DNA from: Bacteroidales bacterium UBA6248
Lineage (GTDB): Bacteria; Bacteroidota; Bacteroidia; Bacteroidales; Lentimicrobiaceae
Direction of reading: 5' to 3'
Length of the DNA: 64,000 nt
NCBI GenBank assembly: GCA_002441345.1
Contig: DJVU01000006.1
Location: forward strand, 257,020 to 321,019
Positions 17,016 to 25,447 of the stretch are shown here, in pieces; position 1 is the stretch's first letter, and every line of letters begins with the position of its first letter. The notes beneath the pieces were generated by a model. The model was given only the letters and a program-made list of their open reading frames with translations. It was not told the DNA's origin and searched no databases. The position numbers and the translations under genes were made by a program.

Positions 17016-18134
17016 ATGTCACAAAAAGTTGCATTGATAACTGGTGTTACCGGTCAGGATGGTGCATACCTGGCCGATTTCCTTCTGCATAAAGGGTATA
17101 TCGTTCATGGCATAAAGCGCAGAAGCTCACTTTTTAATACCAACCGCATCGATCATCTGTACGAAGATCCGCACAAGGAAAATCGCAGATTTATTCTCCA
17201 TTACGGCGATATGACCGATTCGTCGAATCTGATACGTATCATACAGGAAGTTCAGCCGGATGAGATTTATAATCTTGCCGCTATGTCGCACGTTAAGGTG
17301 AGCTTCGACTCGCCCGAATATACCGCCAACGCCGATGGTATTGGCACCCTGCGAATTCTGGAAGCCGTTCGGTTGCTTAACCTTACGTCCAAAACCAGAG
17401 TTTACCAGGCTTCAACCAGTGAGCTTTACGGACTTGTACAGCAGATTCCGCAATCCGAAACCACCCCGTTTTATCCACGCAGTCCCTATGCAGTCGCCAA
17501 ATTATACGCATACTGGATTACGGTAAATTACCGCGAAGCGTATGGATTATTTGCAGCCAACGGCATTCTTTTCAATCATGAATCCCCTATCCGCGGCGAG
17601 ACGTTTGTAACCCGTAAGATTACTATGGCAGTTTCCCGTATTGCGCTGGGCATGCAGGATAAGCTGTTCCTCGGCAACCTTTCGGCACGCAGAGATTGGG
17701 GACATGCCAAGGATTATGTGAAAGCTATGTACCTGATACTGCAGCAGGATAAACCCGATGATTATGTGATCGCAACAGGCAAAACCACCGAGGTGCGGGA
17801 GTTTGTCCGTATGGCATTCGCCGAGGTAGGGATAGAACTGGAATTTTCCGGATCCGGTATCAACGAAAGGGCATGCGTTGCTGCGTGTAATAATCCGCAA
17901 TACCAGCTGCCCAAAGGGAAGGAAGTCCTGGCTGTTGATCCTATGTATTTCAGGCCTACCGAAGTGGAACTTCTGATCGGAGATCCCTCCAAGGCAAAAG
18001 AAAAACTTGGCTGGGAGCCGGAATACGACCTTAAAGGCCTTGTAAGCGATATGATGGAAAGCGATTTAAAAATGATGAAGAAAGACCGCTACCTCAAAGA
18101 AGGGGGTTACGATATTCTCAGCTATTTCGAATAA
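17016..18134 (+). CDS. gmd: GDP-mannose 4,6-dehydratase
   Basis: 372 residues, the normal length. It is an extended SDR enzyme with the NADP-binding motif GVTGQDGAYL near the N-terminus, the family segment GIKRRSSLFNT and the catalytic Tyr-x-x-x-Lys in SPYAVAKLYAYW, followed by FNHESPIRGETFVTRKIT. It converts GDP-D-mannose to GDP-4-keto-6-deoxymannose in the cytoplasm, the first step towards GDP-L-fucose. The next gene encodes the second enzyme, 21 bases downstream. No glycosyltransferase or export gene is adjacent. Confidence 0.96.
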   Translation: MSQKVALITGVTGQDGAYLADFLLHKGYIVHGIKRRSSLFNTNRIDHLYEDPHKENRRFILHYGDMTDSSNLIRIIQEVQPDEIYNLAAMSHVKVSFDSPEYTANADGIGTLRILEAVRLLNLTSKTRVYQASTSELYGLVQQIPQSETTPFYPRSPYAVAKLYAYWITVNYREAYGLFAANGILFNHESPIRGETFVTRKITMAVSRIALGMQDKLFLGNLSARRDWGHAKDYVKAMYLILQQDKPDDYVIATGKTTEVREFVRMAFAEVGIELEFSGSGINERACVAACNNPQYQLPKGKEVLAVDPMYFRPTEVELLIGDPSKAKEKLGWEPEYDLKGLVSDMMESDLKMMKKDRYLKEGGYDILSYFE

Positions 18135-18155
18135 AGATTACTACCAGTCAGCAGT

Positions 18156-19268
18156 ATGGAAAAAGACAGCAGGATTTATATAGCCGGCCACCGGGGGCTG
18201 GTTGGAAGCGCTATTTTACGCAATTTGACAGAAAAAGGGTATACCCGGCTGATTACCCGGACGTTTGATGAACTCGATCTTACCGATCAGCTTGCCGTCA
18301 GCCGTTTCTTTGCGGAAGAAAAACCGGAATACGTATTTCTGGCTGCTGCGAAAGTCGGCGGAATTATGGCTAATAATACCTTTCGGGCTCAGTTTATCTA
18401 CGAAAACCTGCAGATTCAGAACAATGTTATTCATCATGCATGGCTTAACGGAGCGAAAAAGCTCCTGTTTCTTGGAAGCAGCTGCGTTTATCCCAGAAAT
18501 GCCCCGCAGCCGATGCCGGAGGATTGCCTCCTGACTTCGGAACTGGAATACACCAACGAACCTTATGCCATTGCAAAAATTGCCGGTATGAAGATGTGCG
18601 AATCGTATAATCTTCAGTACGGTACCGACTTTATTTCGGTGATGCCTACTAATTTGTATGGCATTAACGACAACTTCGATCTTGGTAAGTCGCATGTTTT
18701 GCCAGCCCTTATCCGTAAAATTCATCTGAGCCGTTGCCTGGAAGACGGAAATCTTCAGGCTGTACGTGCCGATCTGCAGCGCTTTGGAAGTTCCGAAGCG
18801 CCAGCGATTGAAACGGATGAAGATTTGATAAACTACCTCTCAAAATACGGCATCGTAAAAGAAACCTCAGAAAATGGATCGTCACGGGTGGTGTTGTCGC
18901 TCTGGGGAACAGGAACTCCTCTGCGCGAATTTCTGTGGGTGGAAGATATGGCTGACGCCTGCGTTTTCCTTATGGAGAAGTACAGATTTTCATCTCTTGC
19001 AGGTTATACCGGCGGCAAGCCATCCGGAGAGGTCAGAAATACCCACATAAATATCGGAAGCGGGAGCGAAATTGCTATCCGCGATCTGGCGGCACTGGTA
19101 AAAGAGGTGATCGGTTTCGGAGGAAAGATCGAGTTCGATCCTTCAAAACCCGATGGCACTCCCCGTAAACTGCTGGATGTTTCCCGCCTTCATTCCCTGG
19201 GCTGGAAAAGCCGCATGGATCTGAAAGACGGAATTGCTGCCGTTTACAGGCATTATACCCAAAGTTAA
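18156..19268 (+). CDS. fcl: GDP-L-fucose synthase
   Basis: 370 residues. The N-terminal cofactor motif is AGHRGLVGSAI, the family marker is LGSSCVYPRNAPQPM, and the catalytic Tyr-x-x-x-Lys is in EPYAIAKIAGMKM. It epimerises and reduces the product of Gmd to GDP-L-fucose. It is some 50 residues longer than the E. coli enzyme because of an insertion around residues 190-245 (ADLQRFGSSEAPAIETDEDL), a variation I recall from Bacteroidota homologues. It is cotranscribed with gmd and ends at a strong terminator. Confidence 0.95.
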   Translation: MEKDSRIYIAGHRGLVGSAILRNLTEKGYTRLITRTFDELDLTDQLAVSRFFAEEKPEYVFLAAAKVGGIMANNTFRAQFIYENLQIQNNVIHHAWLNGAKKLLFLGSSCVYPRNAPQPMPEDCLLTSELEYTNEPYAIAKIAGMKMCESYNLQYGTDFISVMPTNLYGINDNFDLGKSHVLPALIRKIHLSRCLEDGNLQAVRADLQRFGSSEAPAIETDEDLINYLSKYGIVKETSENGSSRVVLSLWGTGTPLREFLWVEDMADACVFLMEKYRFSSLAGYTGGKPSGEVRNTHINIGSGSEIAIRDLAALVKEVIGFGGKIEFDPSKPDGTPRKLLDVSRLHSLGWKSRMDLKDGIAAVYRHYTQS

Positions 19269-19365
19269 CAAGCAATCAATTAGGATACGTTCCTGCCGGA
19301 AGGGTGGGTATGCCGACAGTTTGTCTTCGCAGACTTTTGGTTTTTAAGAATATATGCTAAGGTAT

Positions 19366-19413
19366 AAACCTGGTTGCATCGGCTGAGATGTTCGCCGATA
19401 CAACCGGGTTTTT
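19366..19413 (+). terminator. Long intrinsic terminator after fcl
   Basis: AAACCTGGTTGCATCGGC (19366-19383) pairs with GCCGATACAACCGGGTTT (19394-19411) with one mismatch and one G-U, over a 10-base loop, followed by T residues. It closes the gmd-fcl transcript. Confidence 0.8.
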
Positions 19414-19476
19414 CAATGGATTGCTTGTTCAGGGCTTTTCAAGTGCATCCGGTTGCCCGGATGCTGTTACCAGCCT

Positions 19477-21036
19477 TTAGTCATCAAAAGCATCGAATTT
19501 TATACCCTGTGCCAGCGGAAGTTCAGTGGAGAAATTGATGGTATTTGTTTGCCTGCGCATATATGCTTTCCATGCATCCGATCCGCTTTCACGACCCCCG
19601 CCCGTATCCTTTTCTCCTCCGAAAGCTCCTCCGATTTCGGCTCCGTTTGTGGCAATATTCACATTGGCTATGCCGCAATCCGATCCTTCATGAGACAAAA
19701 AGCGCTCGGTTTCCAGGATGTTTTTCGAAAAAATTGCCGATGAAAGTCCCTGAGGCACGCTGTTGTGCAGCTCAATGGCTTCATCGATGGTCTTGTATTT
19801 AATCAGGTAAAGGATGGGGGCAAATGTTTCTTCCTGAACGATGGAGTAGTGGTTTTCCACCTCTGCTATACAGGGTACTACATAACAACCCGATTCGTAC
19901 CCTTCGCCCCCGAGCACCTGACCCCCATAAACGATCCGGCCGCCTTCTTTTTTTATTTGTTCCTGTGCATTCAGGAAGTTCATTACTGCGTCGCGGTCGA
20001 CCAGCGGTCCTGAAACGGATTCCGGGTCCAGCGGATGGCCGATCTTCAGTTGTTTGTAAGCTTCAATGAGTTTATCCCTGAACTTGTCGAAAATACAGTC
20101 GTGTATCAGCAGCCTTCGGGTGGAAGTACATCTTTGTCCCGCCGTGGCAACGGCTCCGAAAAGGCTGGCCCGAAGAGCCATATTCAGGTTTCCGTATTGG
20201 GATACGATGATGGCATTGTTTCCTCCAAGTTCCAGAATGGTACGTCCGAGCCGTTCGCCAACGATTTTGCTGACATGCCGTCCCACACGTGTGGAACCTG
20301 TTACGGAAATCAACGGAATTCGTTTGTCGGCAAGGAAGTCGTCGCCTATGTATTTTGAACTTCCGGCAACCAGATTCAGAACGCCTTCAGGTACGTTGTT
20401 TTCCTTAAGCACACTTCCGATGATCCGGTGAACGGCTATCGCACTGAGCATCACTTTGGAGGATGGTTTCCAGACAACGACATCGCCAGCCACCAGCGCA
20501 ATCATGGCATTCCAGGCCCAGACTGCTACCGGGAAGTTGAAGGCCGAGATTACTCCCACAACGCCCAGCGGATGATACTGGTCGTACATGCGGTGTCTTT
20601 CACGCTCCGAATGCATGGTAAAACCGTAAAGCTGTCGTGAAAGTCCAACAGCATAATCGGCAATGTCAATCATTTCCTGTACTTCGCCCAGTCCTTCCTG
20701 GTAAATCTTACCCATTTCATACGAAACAAGCGAACCCAGAGGCTCTTTATATTCTCTCAGCCGGTTACCGATCTGCCGTACAATTTCTCCTCTCTTTGGT
20801 GCCGGTACCATTCGCCAGGTGCGGAATGCATCCGTGGCCCTGGCCATCACCGTTTCATAATCGTCCCATGTTGCCTGGTTAACCGTGGCAATTGCGCTTC
20901 CATCGGCCGGAGAATAGGATGTAAGTGCTTCGCCTTTTGTTTCAATCCATTCAGTACCGGTCGTAGCTCCATGATTTATTTTTTTAATATTCAGTGTTTT
21001 CAGGATCTCCCTGATTCCATATTTATCTGCTTGCAT
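19477..21036 (-). CDS. Aldehyde dehydrogenase, ALDH7 (antiquitin) type
   Basis: 519 residues, a full-length NAD(P)-dependent aldehyde dehydrogenase. Visible are the cofactor-binding segment VISAFNFPVAVWAWNAMIAL, the general-base Glu in TILELGGNN and the catalytic Cys in ATAGQRCTSTRRL. The C-terminal region includes GGAFGGEKDTGGGRESGSDA. The sequence style is that of the ALDH7 group (alpha-aminoadipic semialdehyde dehydrogenase, AmaB), which oxidises semialdehydes of lysine catabolism and other aldehydes; the substrate is not readable here. It lies 113 bases behind wtpA on the same strand and may be read through from it. Confidence 0.88.
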   Translation of the reverse strand: MQADKYGIREILKTLNIKKINHGATTGTEWIETKGEALTSYSPADGSAIATVNQATWDDYETVMARATDAFRTWRMVPAPKRGEIVRQIGNRLREYKEPLGSLVSYEMGKIYQEGLGEVQEMIDIADYAVGLSRQLYGFTMHSERERHRMYDQYHPLGVVGVISAFNFPVAVWAWNAMIALVAGDVVVWKPSSKVMLSAIAVHRIIGSVLKENNVPEGVLNLVAGSSKYIGDDFLADKRIPLISVTGSTRVGRHVSKIVGERLGRTILELGGNNAIIVSQYGNLNMALRASLFGAVATAGQRCTSTRRLLIHDCIFDKFRDKLIEAYKQLKIGHPLDPESVSGPLVDRDAVMNFLNAQEQIKKEGGRIVYGGQVLGGEGYESGCYVVPCIAEVENHYSIVQEETFAPILYLIKYKTIDEAIELHNSVPQGLSSAIFSKNILETERFLSHEGSDCGIANVNIATNGAEIGGAFGGEKDTGGGRESGSDAWKAYMRRQTNTINFSTELPLAQGIKFDAFDD

Positions 21037-21149
21037 GATTGTTTTGTTTTTTACGTAACAAGCATACGGCAGATAATGTTTCGCCGTGAACAGCTGAAAT
21101 CCGGCGAAATTCGTACGTTCCGTTGAATTTATAGGAATTAATCTGACTG

Positions 21150-22103
21150 CTAAAAGGTTGGCAATGAAACAGAACCCTCGGATGGTGCCGGTTTTATCGC
21201 GAGTTGTCCGGCTTTCTCAATAAGGCTCATGCCTGGACCGGTCAGAAATTTGATAAAGGCTTCCGCTGCTTCAGGATTGTTGCTGTTTTTTGGAATGGTA
21301 AGTCCATAGATCATGGCTTCACCCTTTTGTGTTATGCTCTCCCCAGGCCGGTTTCCTGCAACATCCACGGAAACAGTGCTGTAAAAAGCGTTTAATTCCG
21401 GATCAGAAAGGTTGATGCTGTCGGGAAGTTCAAGGTATGGCAGCTTGTGCTGAATGGCTACTGAGCGGTACAGAAATATGTAATCAAGGGCACCCGATTC
21501 AAGGAGTGCAAGAAGGTCAACTTCCTTTGGCCGGATGTATTTTCTGTCTTTTTCGAGCATTACACGGGTAAGTCCGGGTTTCAGACCACCGGATTCGGCA
21601 AGTTTCATGGTAAGAATGGCTCTGTAACCGCAGGGGTCGCTGTCGGGATCGGAGCGACCGTAACTAACATCCGGCCGCATCAGGATTTCATGCCAGTTAT
21701 GCGGATTTATTTCCGCAGCATACCTCGATTTTTCATGGTAAACTATTGCCATTTCATTTCCTGCAAATAACAGGTTCCAGTCGGCATGTTCGGGTATCAT
21801 TAATTTGTCAACCAGTATATAATCGGCCGATGCCAGGATGTCGCAGGGTCTGTTCAGATCGGTAATTTTTCGTATGGAAGCCAGGCTGCCTGCCGATTCT
21901 GACTTAATGATTACATCCGGATGCAAAACTCTGAACGAATCGGCAAGCATCTTAAAAGGGATGGAAAGGCTTCCAGCATGAAATATCACAAGATCGCCCG
22001 ACAGCCCCCCGGAGTCGTGCGGTTTACCGGGCCGGTTGCAGGCCTGTGTCAAAACAAGACCTGCAAACAGGACCGGAATGAGAAGCCTTAATCTTTTATT
22101 CAT
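21150..22103 (-). CDS. wtpA: Tungstate-binding lipoprotein of an ABC transporter
   Basis: 317 residues with a lipoprotein signal (VLTQAC, Cys near residue 22). The mature part matches WtpA/ModA-type binding proteins: VIFHAGSLSIPFKML at the start, CDILASADYILVDKLMIPEH, ADWNLLFAGNEMAIVYHEKS, then YGRSDPDSDPCGYRA. These phrases are those I associate with WtpA, the high-affinity tungstate receptor, rather than ModA. It overlaps the ModE-type regulator gene by 8 bases. Its permease and ATPase partners are more than 4 kb away, on the far side of gmd-fcl and the ALDH7 gene. Confidence 0.9.
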   Translation of the reverse strand: MNKRLRLLIPVLFAGLVLTQACNRPGKPHDSGGLSGDLVIFHAGSLSIPFKMLADSFRVLHPDVIIKSESAGSLASIRKITDLNRPCDILASADYILVDKLMIPEHADWNLLFAGNEMAIVYHEKSRYAAEINPHNWHEILMRPDVSYGRSDPDSDPCGYRAILTMKLAESGGLKPGLTRVMLEKDRKYIRPKEVDLLALLESGALDYIFLYRSVAIQHKLPYLELPDSINLSDPELNAFYSTVSVDVAGNRPGESITQKGEAMIYGLTIPKNSNNPEAAEAFIKFLTGPGMSLIEKAGQLAIKPAPSEGSVSLPTF

Positions 22104-22470
22104 CGGAAGTCAACCGCTGTTTCAGGGTTTTAAAATGCTCCTGCATAATCAAATCCATGGTATTGTGAAAATCGTCGAACGCACGGATAAGCTTTATGCC
22201 TTCTTTGGTTAAAACTGTACTTCCGCCCTCGGCACCACCCCTGGTTTTTTCCAGAAGACTGAAGCCGAGTTTTTTCTCAATACTCTTCAGGTCGTTCCAG
22301 GTTCTGCGGTAGGTGATGCCGAGTTTTTCACAGGCCGATGTCAGGGATCCGGTTTCATCAATGGCTTTCAGAATTTTCCACTTCCCGTCGCCGAAAATTC
22401 CCTTTTCGTTTTCATCGGTAAACCATATTTTATACTGCAAACGCAGTTCGTTGTATTTGCCTGAGCTCAT
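22096..22470 (-). CDS. ModE-type HTH regulator without metal-binding domain
   Basis: 124 residues, consisting only of the winged helix-turn-helix of ModE (GKWKILKAIDETGSLTSACE, LGITYRRTWNDLKSIEKKLG, then LLEKTRGGAEGGSTVLTKEG) and a short C-terminal helix. The duplicated TOBE (molybdate-binding) domains of E. coli ModE are absent. It would bind DNA in the cytoplasm and regulate molybdate/tungstate genes. Its stop overlaps the start of wtpA by 8 bases, so the two are translationally coupled. Without a molbindin domain its metal signal must come from elsewhere or from oligomer binding. Confidence 0.85.
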   Translation of the reverse strand: MSSGKYNELRLQYKIWFTDENEKGIFGDGKWKILKAIDETGSLTSACEKLGITYRRTWNDLKSIEKKLGFSLLEKTRGGAEGGSTVLTKEGIKLIRAFDDFHNTMDLIMQEHFKTLKQRLTSDE

Positions 22471-22508
22471 CCTCTGCTTGCTGTTTGGTTGATGACGGAT
22501 TTTCCGTT

Positions 22509-22790
22509 TTAACGGTAAAGGCAGCGGTAAGTGGTATCGCTTTTCATCCGCACGCCGAATTTAACGTTTGCCGGAACGATGAATGTTTCAAACGGTTCAA
22601 AGCTCTTCCACTCCTTTTCACCAGGCAGAAGAACTTCCATAATTCCCGAGGTGACAGTCATGTACTCAACGGTTGATGTTCCGAATTCATATTCTCCGGC
22701 AGCCATAACGCCGATTGTTGCAGGTCCTTCTTCCGTTTCGAAAGCGATCGATTTTACTTTTCCGTCGAAGTACTCATTGGTTTTGAACAT
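22509..22790 (-). CDS. ppnP: Pyrimidine/purine nucleoside phosphorylase PpnP
   Basis: 93 residues, a single small cupin. Features are MFKTNEYFDGKVKSIAFE at the start, VMAAGEYEFGTSTVEYMTV and ETFIVPANVKFGVR, which match the PpnP (YaiE) family. PpnP splits several nucleosides to base and ribose-1-phosphate. The start at 22790 was preferred since the family begins with this Met; the longer frame to 22829 adds residues that do not fit. The next gene on the strand, the ModE-type regulator, starts 38 bases later. Confidence 0.88.
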   Translation of the reverse strand: MFKTNEYFDGKVKSIAFETEEGPATIGVMAAGEYEFGTSTVEYMTVTSGIMEVLLPGEKEWKSFEPFETFIVPANVKFGVRMKSDTTYRCLYR

Positions 22791-22841
22791 GTCTTTATTG
22801 TTTAAGGTTAGTGAGGCAAATCTACACAATTTTACGTGAGC

Positions 22842-23615
22842 TTACCAATTCAGCCGGGGATGCCTGTATTCTCTTAAATCAATCACCGAACCTCCTTCTA
22901 TTGCATCGTCAAACAGCAGAGAAGCAATGCGTTCTGCCACTGTTTGCGGACTTAACAGTCTGTTTTCCTCATGCATTGCTTCAAACCGGCTTCGCATCGG
23001 AAAGTCCGTTTCATTACTTTCCCTTACCATCTTTTGCATGGGTGTATCAACGACTCCCGGTGCCACCGAAATTACTTTTACGGGGAATTCTGCCTTTTTC
23101 TGCTCCGCGCCCAGGGTTCGCGTAAGCATATCCAGGCCCGCTTTACCCGAACAATAGCTGCTCCATCCCTCGTAGGGCTTGTGTGCTGCGCCGGAACTGA
23201 TGTTGATAATGTTTTTGTGAACCCTGAGTTTACGCGATTTGCGTATGAACTCATTCGACAAAACTGCGGGAGCAACCAGGTTAATCAGATAATGATTTTT
23301 AATTTCCCTGCTGGCGGCAGCTCCGGAAAACCGCACGGGCTCAATGGTGCCGGCATTGTTTATCAGCGATATGCCGCTAAGGTTTTTCTTGTCGGTTTCC
23401 TGGAAAAACGCACGGACAAGGACAGGGAGTTTCCCGGTTTCCGACAGATCCACCGGTGTAAAGCGATAGATGACTCCGTATTTTTCAGCCAGTTCTCTTA
23501 ATGCTGGATTATCGTTTCTCGACAGCCCGCACACGTTGTCGCCCTGCTGAATCAGACGGGCTGCCAGGGCTTCTCCTATGCCCGACGAAATGCCTGTAAT
23601 CAAATGGTATCTCAT
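22842..23615 (-). CDS. Short-chain dehydrogenase/reductase
   Basis: 257 residues of a classical SDR. The cofactor motif is TGISSGIG, the structural motif NNAG, and the catalytic triad is Ser in INISSGAAH with Tyr-x-x-x-Lys in SYCSGKAG. The pattern resembles sepiapterin reductase or benzil reductase (YueD)-like SDRs, which are usually NADPH-dependent carbonyl reductases. The substrate is unknown. It is the most upstream of a same-strand run SDR, ppnP, modE-like, wtpA with spacings of 51, 38 and -8 bases. Confidence 0.88.
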   Translation of the reverse strand: MRYHLITGISSGIGEALAARLIQQGDNVCGLSRNDNPALRELAEKYGVIYRFTPVDLSETGKLPVLVRAFFQETDKKNLSGISLINNAGTIEPVRFSGAAASREIKNHYLINLVAPAVLSNEFIRKSRKLRVHKNIINISSGAAHKPYEGWSSYCSGKAGLDMLTRTLGAEQKKAEFPVKVISVAPGVVDTPMQKMVRESNETDFPMRSRFEAMHEENRLLSPQTVAERIASLLFDDAIEGGSVIDLREYRHPRLNW

Positions 23616-23707
23616 GGTGTTTTTCGTTTCCCGCGGGTTTTGAACAAATAACCTGCACGGGCGTTATCACCATGTAAAATTAGGCTCTTTTAAATGTATT
23701 ATACATC

Positions 23708-25348
23708 ATGAACAATGCAATTTTTGTTTTCGATTATCCGGAAAATGAACCGGTTAAATCGTATTCTCCCGGGACTCCGGAGCGTAAGGCCCTGCAAAAG
23801 GAGCTTGACCGCCTTTCCTCAGAGGTTATGGATATTCCTCTGATCATCGGAGGGAGAGAGATCAGAACTGGCAATACCGAACCTGTTGTAATGCCACATG
23901 ATCACCATCATGTGCTGGCCAATTACCATAAAGCCGGAGCCGAAGAAGTGAAAATGGCCATAGATGCCGCTCTGAAAGCGCACAAGGAATGGGAGTCGTT
24001 CTCCTATGCAGAGCGTGTATCCGTTACCCTGCGTGTTGCCGAACTGATAGCAAAAAAATACCGCGCAACCCTGAATGCAGCCACCATGCTCGGCCAGAGC
24101 AAAAATGCCTACCAGGCCGAAATCGATTCCGCATGTGAAACCATCGACTTCCTCCGGTTCAATGCACATTACATTTCCGATATCTACCACGAGCAACCGC
24201 ATTCCGATCCCGGATTCATCAACCGCATAGAATATCGTCCGCTCGAAGGATTTATCTTTTCACTCACTCCATTCAACTTCACCGCCATAGCCTCTAATCT
24301 GAACATGTCGCCGGTGCTTATGGGGAATACTGTACTCTGGAAACCCGCTTCCACGTCCATCCTCTCGAATTATGTGCTGATGCAGATATTCCGTGAAGCC
24401 GGAGTCCCCGACGGGGTCATCAACTTCATTCCGGGCCCCGGATCAGTGGTTGGTAATGCAATATTCAGCGACAGGCATTTTGCAGGACTTCATTTTACAG
24501 GTTCCAACGTTACGTTTAACCGACTTTGGATGAACGTTGCACAGAATCTCAGGAACTACAAATCGTATCCTAAGATAGTCGGAGAGACGGGAGGTAAGGA
24601 TTTTATCCTGGTGCACGCTTCGGCACAGGTTGATGAAGTCGCTACAGCCATTGTCCGTGGCGCATTCGAATACCAGGGACAAAAGTGCTCGGCTGCATCA
24701 AGGGCTTACATTCCATCTTCGCTCTGGCCTGCCGTCCGTAACAGGGTGGGAGAGATGCTGTCGGAAGTTACCATCGGCGATGTGCGGGTATTCAGTAACT
24801 TTATGAATGCAGTGATTGATGAAGCCTCTTTTGACAACATCATGAACTATATCCGTAAAGCAGAGGACTCGCCCGATGCAGAGGTTATCTTCGGAGGTAA
24901 AGGCGATAAGTCGAAGGGCTATTTCGTTGAACCCACGGTCATTCTTACACGCAATCCGCACTTTATTACCATGGAAGAGGAGATTTTCGGGCCTGTGCTC
25001 ACCGTTTATGTTTACGATGAGAAGGATTTCGATGAAACGCTGAAGCTGGTTGATGAAACCTCCCCATACGGACTTACTGGTGCCATTTTCGCACACGACC
25101 GGATGATTCTTGATAAGGCCAGCAAGGCACTGAAGTATTCTGCCGGTAATCTCTACTTCAACGATAAGCCTACCGGAGCAGTAGTAGGCCAGCAGCCATT
25201 CGGCGGATCACGGCAATCGGGTACCAACGATAAGGCCGGAAGTCACCTGAATCTCATCCGGTGGACAAGTCCGCGCACGATTAAGGAAACGCTGCTTCCT
25301 CCAACGGACTACCGGTATCCCTTTATGAAAGAAGACCGCTGCCATTAA
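23708..25348 (+). CDS. pruA: 1-Pyrroline-5-carboxylate dehydrogenase
   Basis: 546 residues, of the ALDH4 type. The protein has the N-terminal arm (PVKSYSPGTPERKALQKELD), the segment GFIFSLTPFNFTAIASN, the general base in KIVGETGGKDF and the catalytic Cys in EYQGQKCSAASRAY, followed by EEEIFGPVLTVYVY and PFGGSRQSGTNDKAG. It oxidises glutamate semialdehyde/P5C to glutamate, the second step of proline and ornithine breakdown. No proline dehydrogenase gene is adjacent. It is transcribed divergently from the SDR and convergently to the aldehyde:ferredoxin oxidoreductase. Confidence 0.93.
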   Translation: MNNAIFVFDYPENEPVKSYSPGTPERKALQKELDRLSSEVMDIPLIIGGREIRTGNTEPVVMPHDHHHVLANYHKAGAEEVKMAIDAALKAHKEWESFSYAERVSVTLRVAELIAKKYRATLNAATMLGQSKNAYQAEIDSACETIDFLRFNAHYISDIYHEQPHSDPGFINRIEYRPLEGFIFSLTPFNFTAIASNLNMSPVLMGNTVLWKPASTSILSNYVLMQIFREAGVPDGVINFIPGPGSVVGNAIFSDRHFAGLHFTGSNVTFNRLWMNVAQNLRNYKSYPKIVGETGGKDFILVHASAQVDEVATAIVRGAFEYQGQKCSAASRAYIPSSLWPAVRNRVGEMLSEVTIGDVRVFSNFMNAVIDEASFDNIMNYIRKAEDSPDAEVIFGGKGDKSKGYFVEPTVILTRNPHFITMEEEIFGPVLTVYVYDEKDFDETLKLVDETSPYGLTGAIFAHDRMILDKASKALKYSAGNLYFNDKPTGAVVGQQPFGGSRQSGTNDKAGSHLNLIRWTSPRTIKETLLPPTDYRYPFMKEDRCH

Positions 25349-25366
25349 GCAGGCGGTGCATAATAA

Positions 25367-25426
25367 AAGCTGTCGCTTCCGGATTCCGTCTATCCCTGAG
25401 GATTTTTGGAATGGAAGCGACAGCTT
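25367..25426. terminator. Convergent terminator between pruA and aor
   Basis: AAGCTGTCGCTTCC (25367-25380) is perfectly complementary to GGAAGCGACAGCTT (25413-25426) across a 32-base loop, with T-rich sequence after each arm on its own strand. It lies between two convergent genes and can serve both. Confidence 0.7.
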
Positions 25427-25447
25427 CTTATTTCGGTTATTCTCTGT

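Noticed and set aside
19366..19413. Possible riboswitch or structured RNA
   Set aside because: The structure is a single long hairpin with T-tail just after fcl and upstream of no gene on that strand; a terminator is enough to explain it.
22971..23501. A 176-codon plus-strand frame
   Set aside because: It is antisense to the SDR gene, which has complete catalytic motifs.
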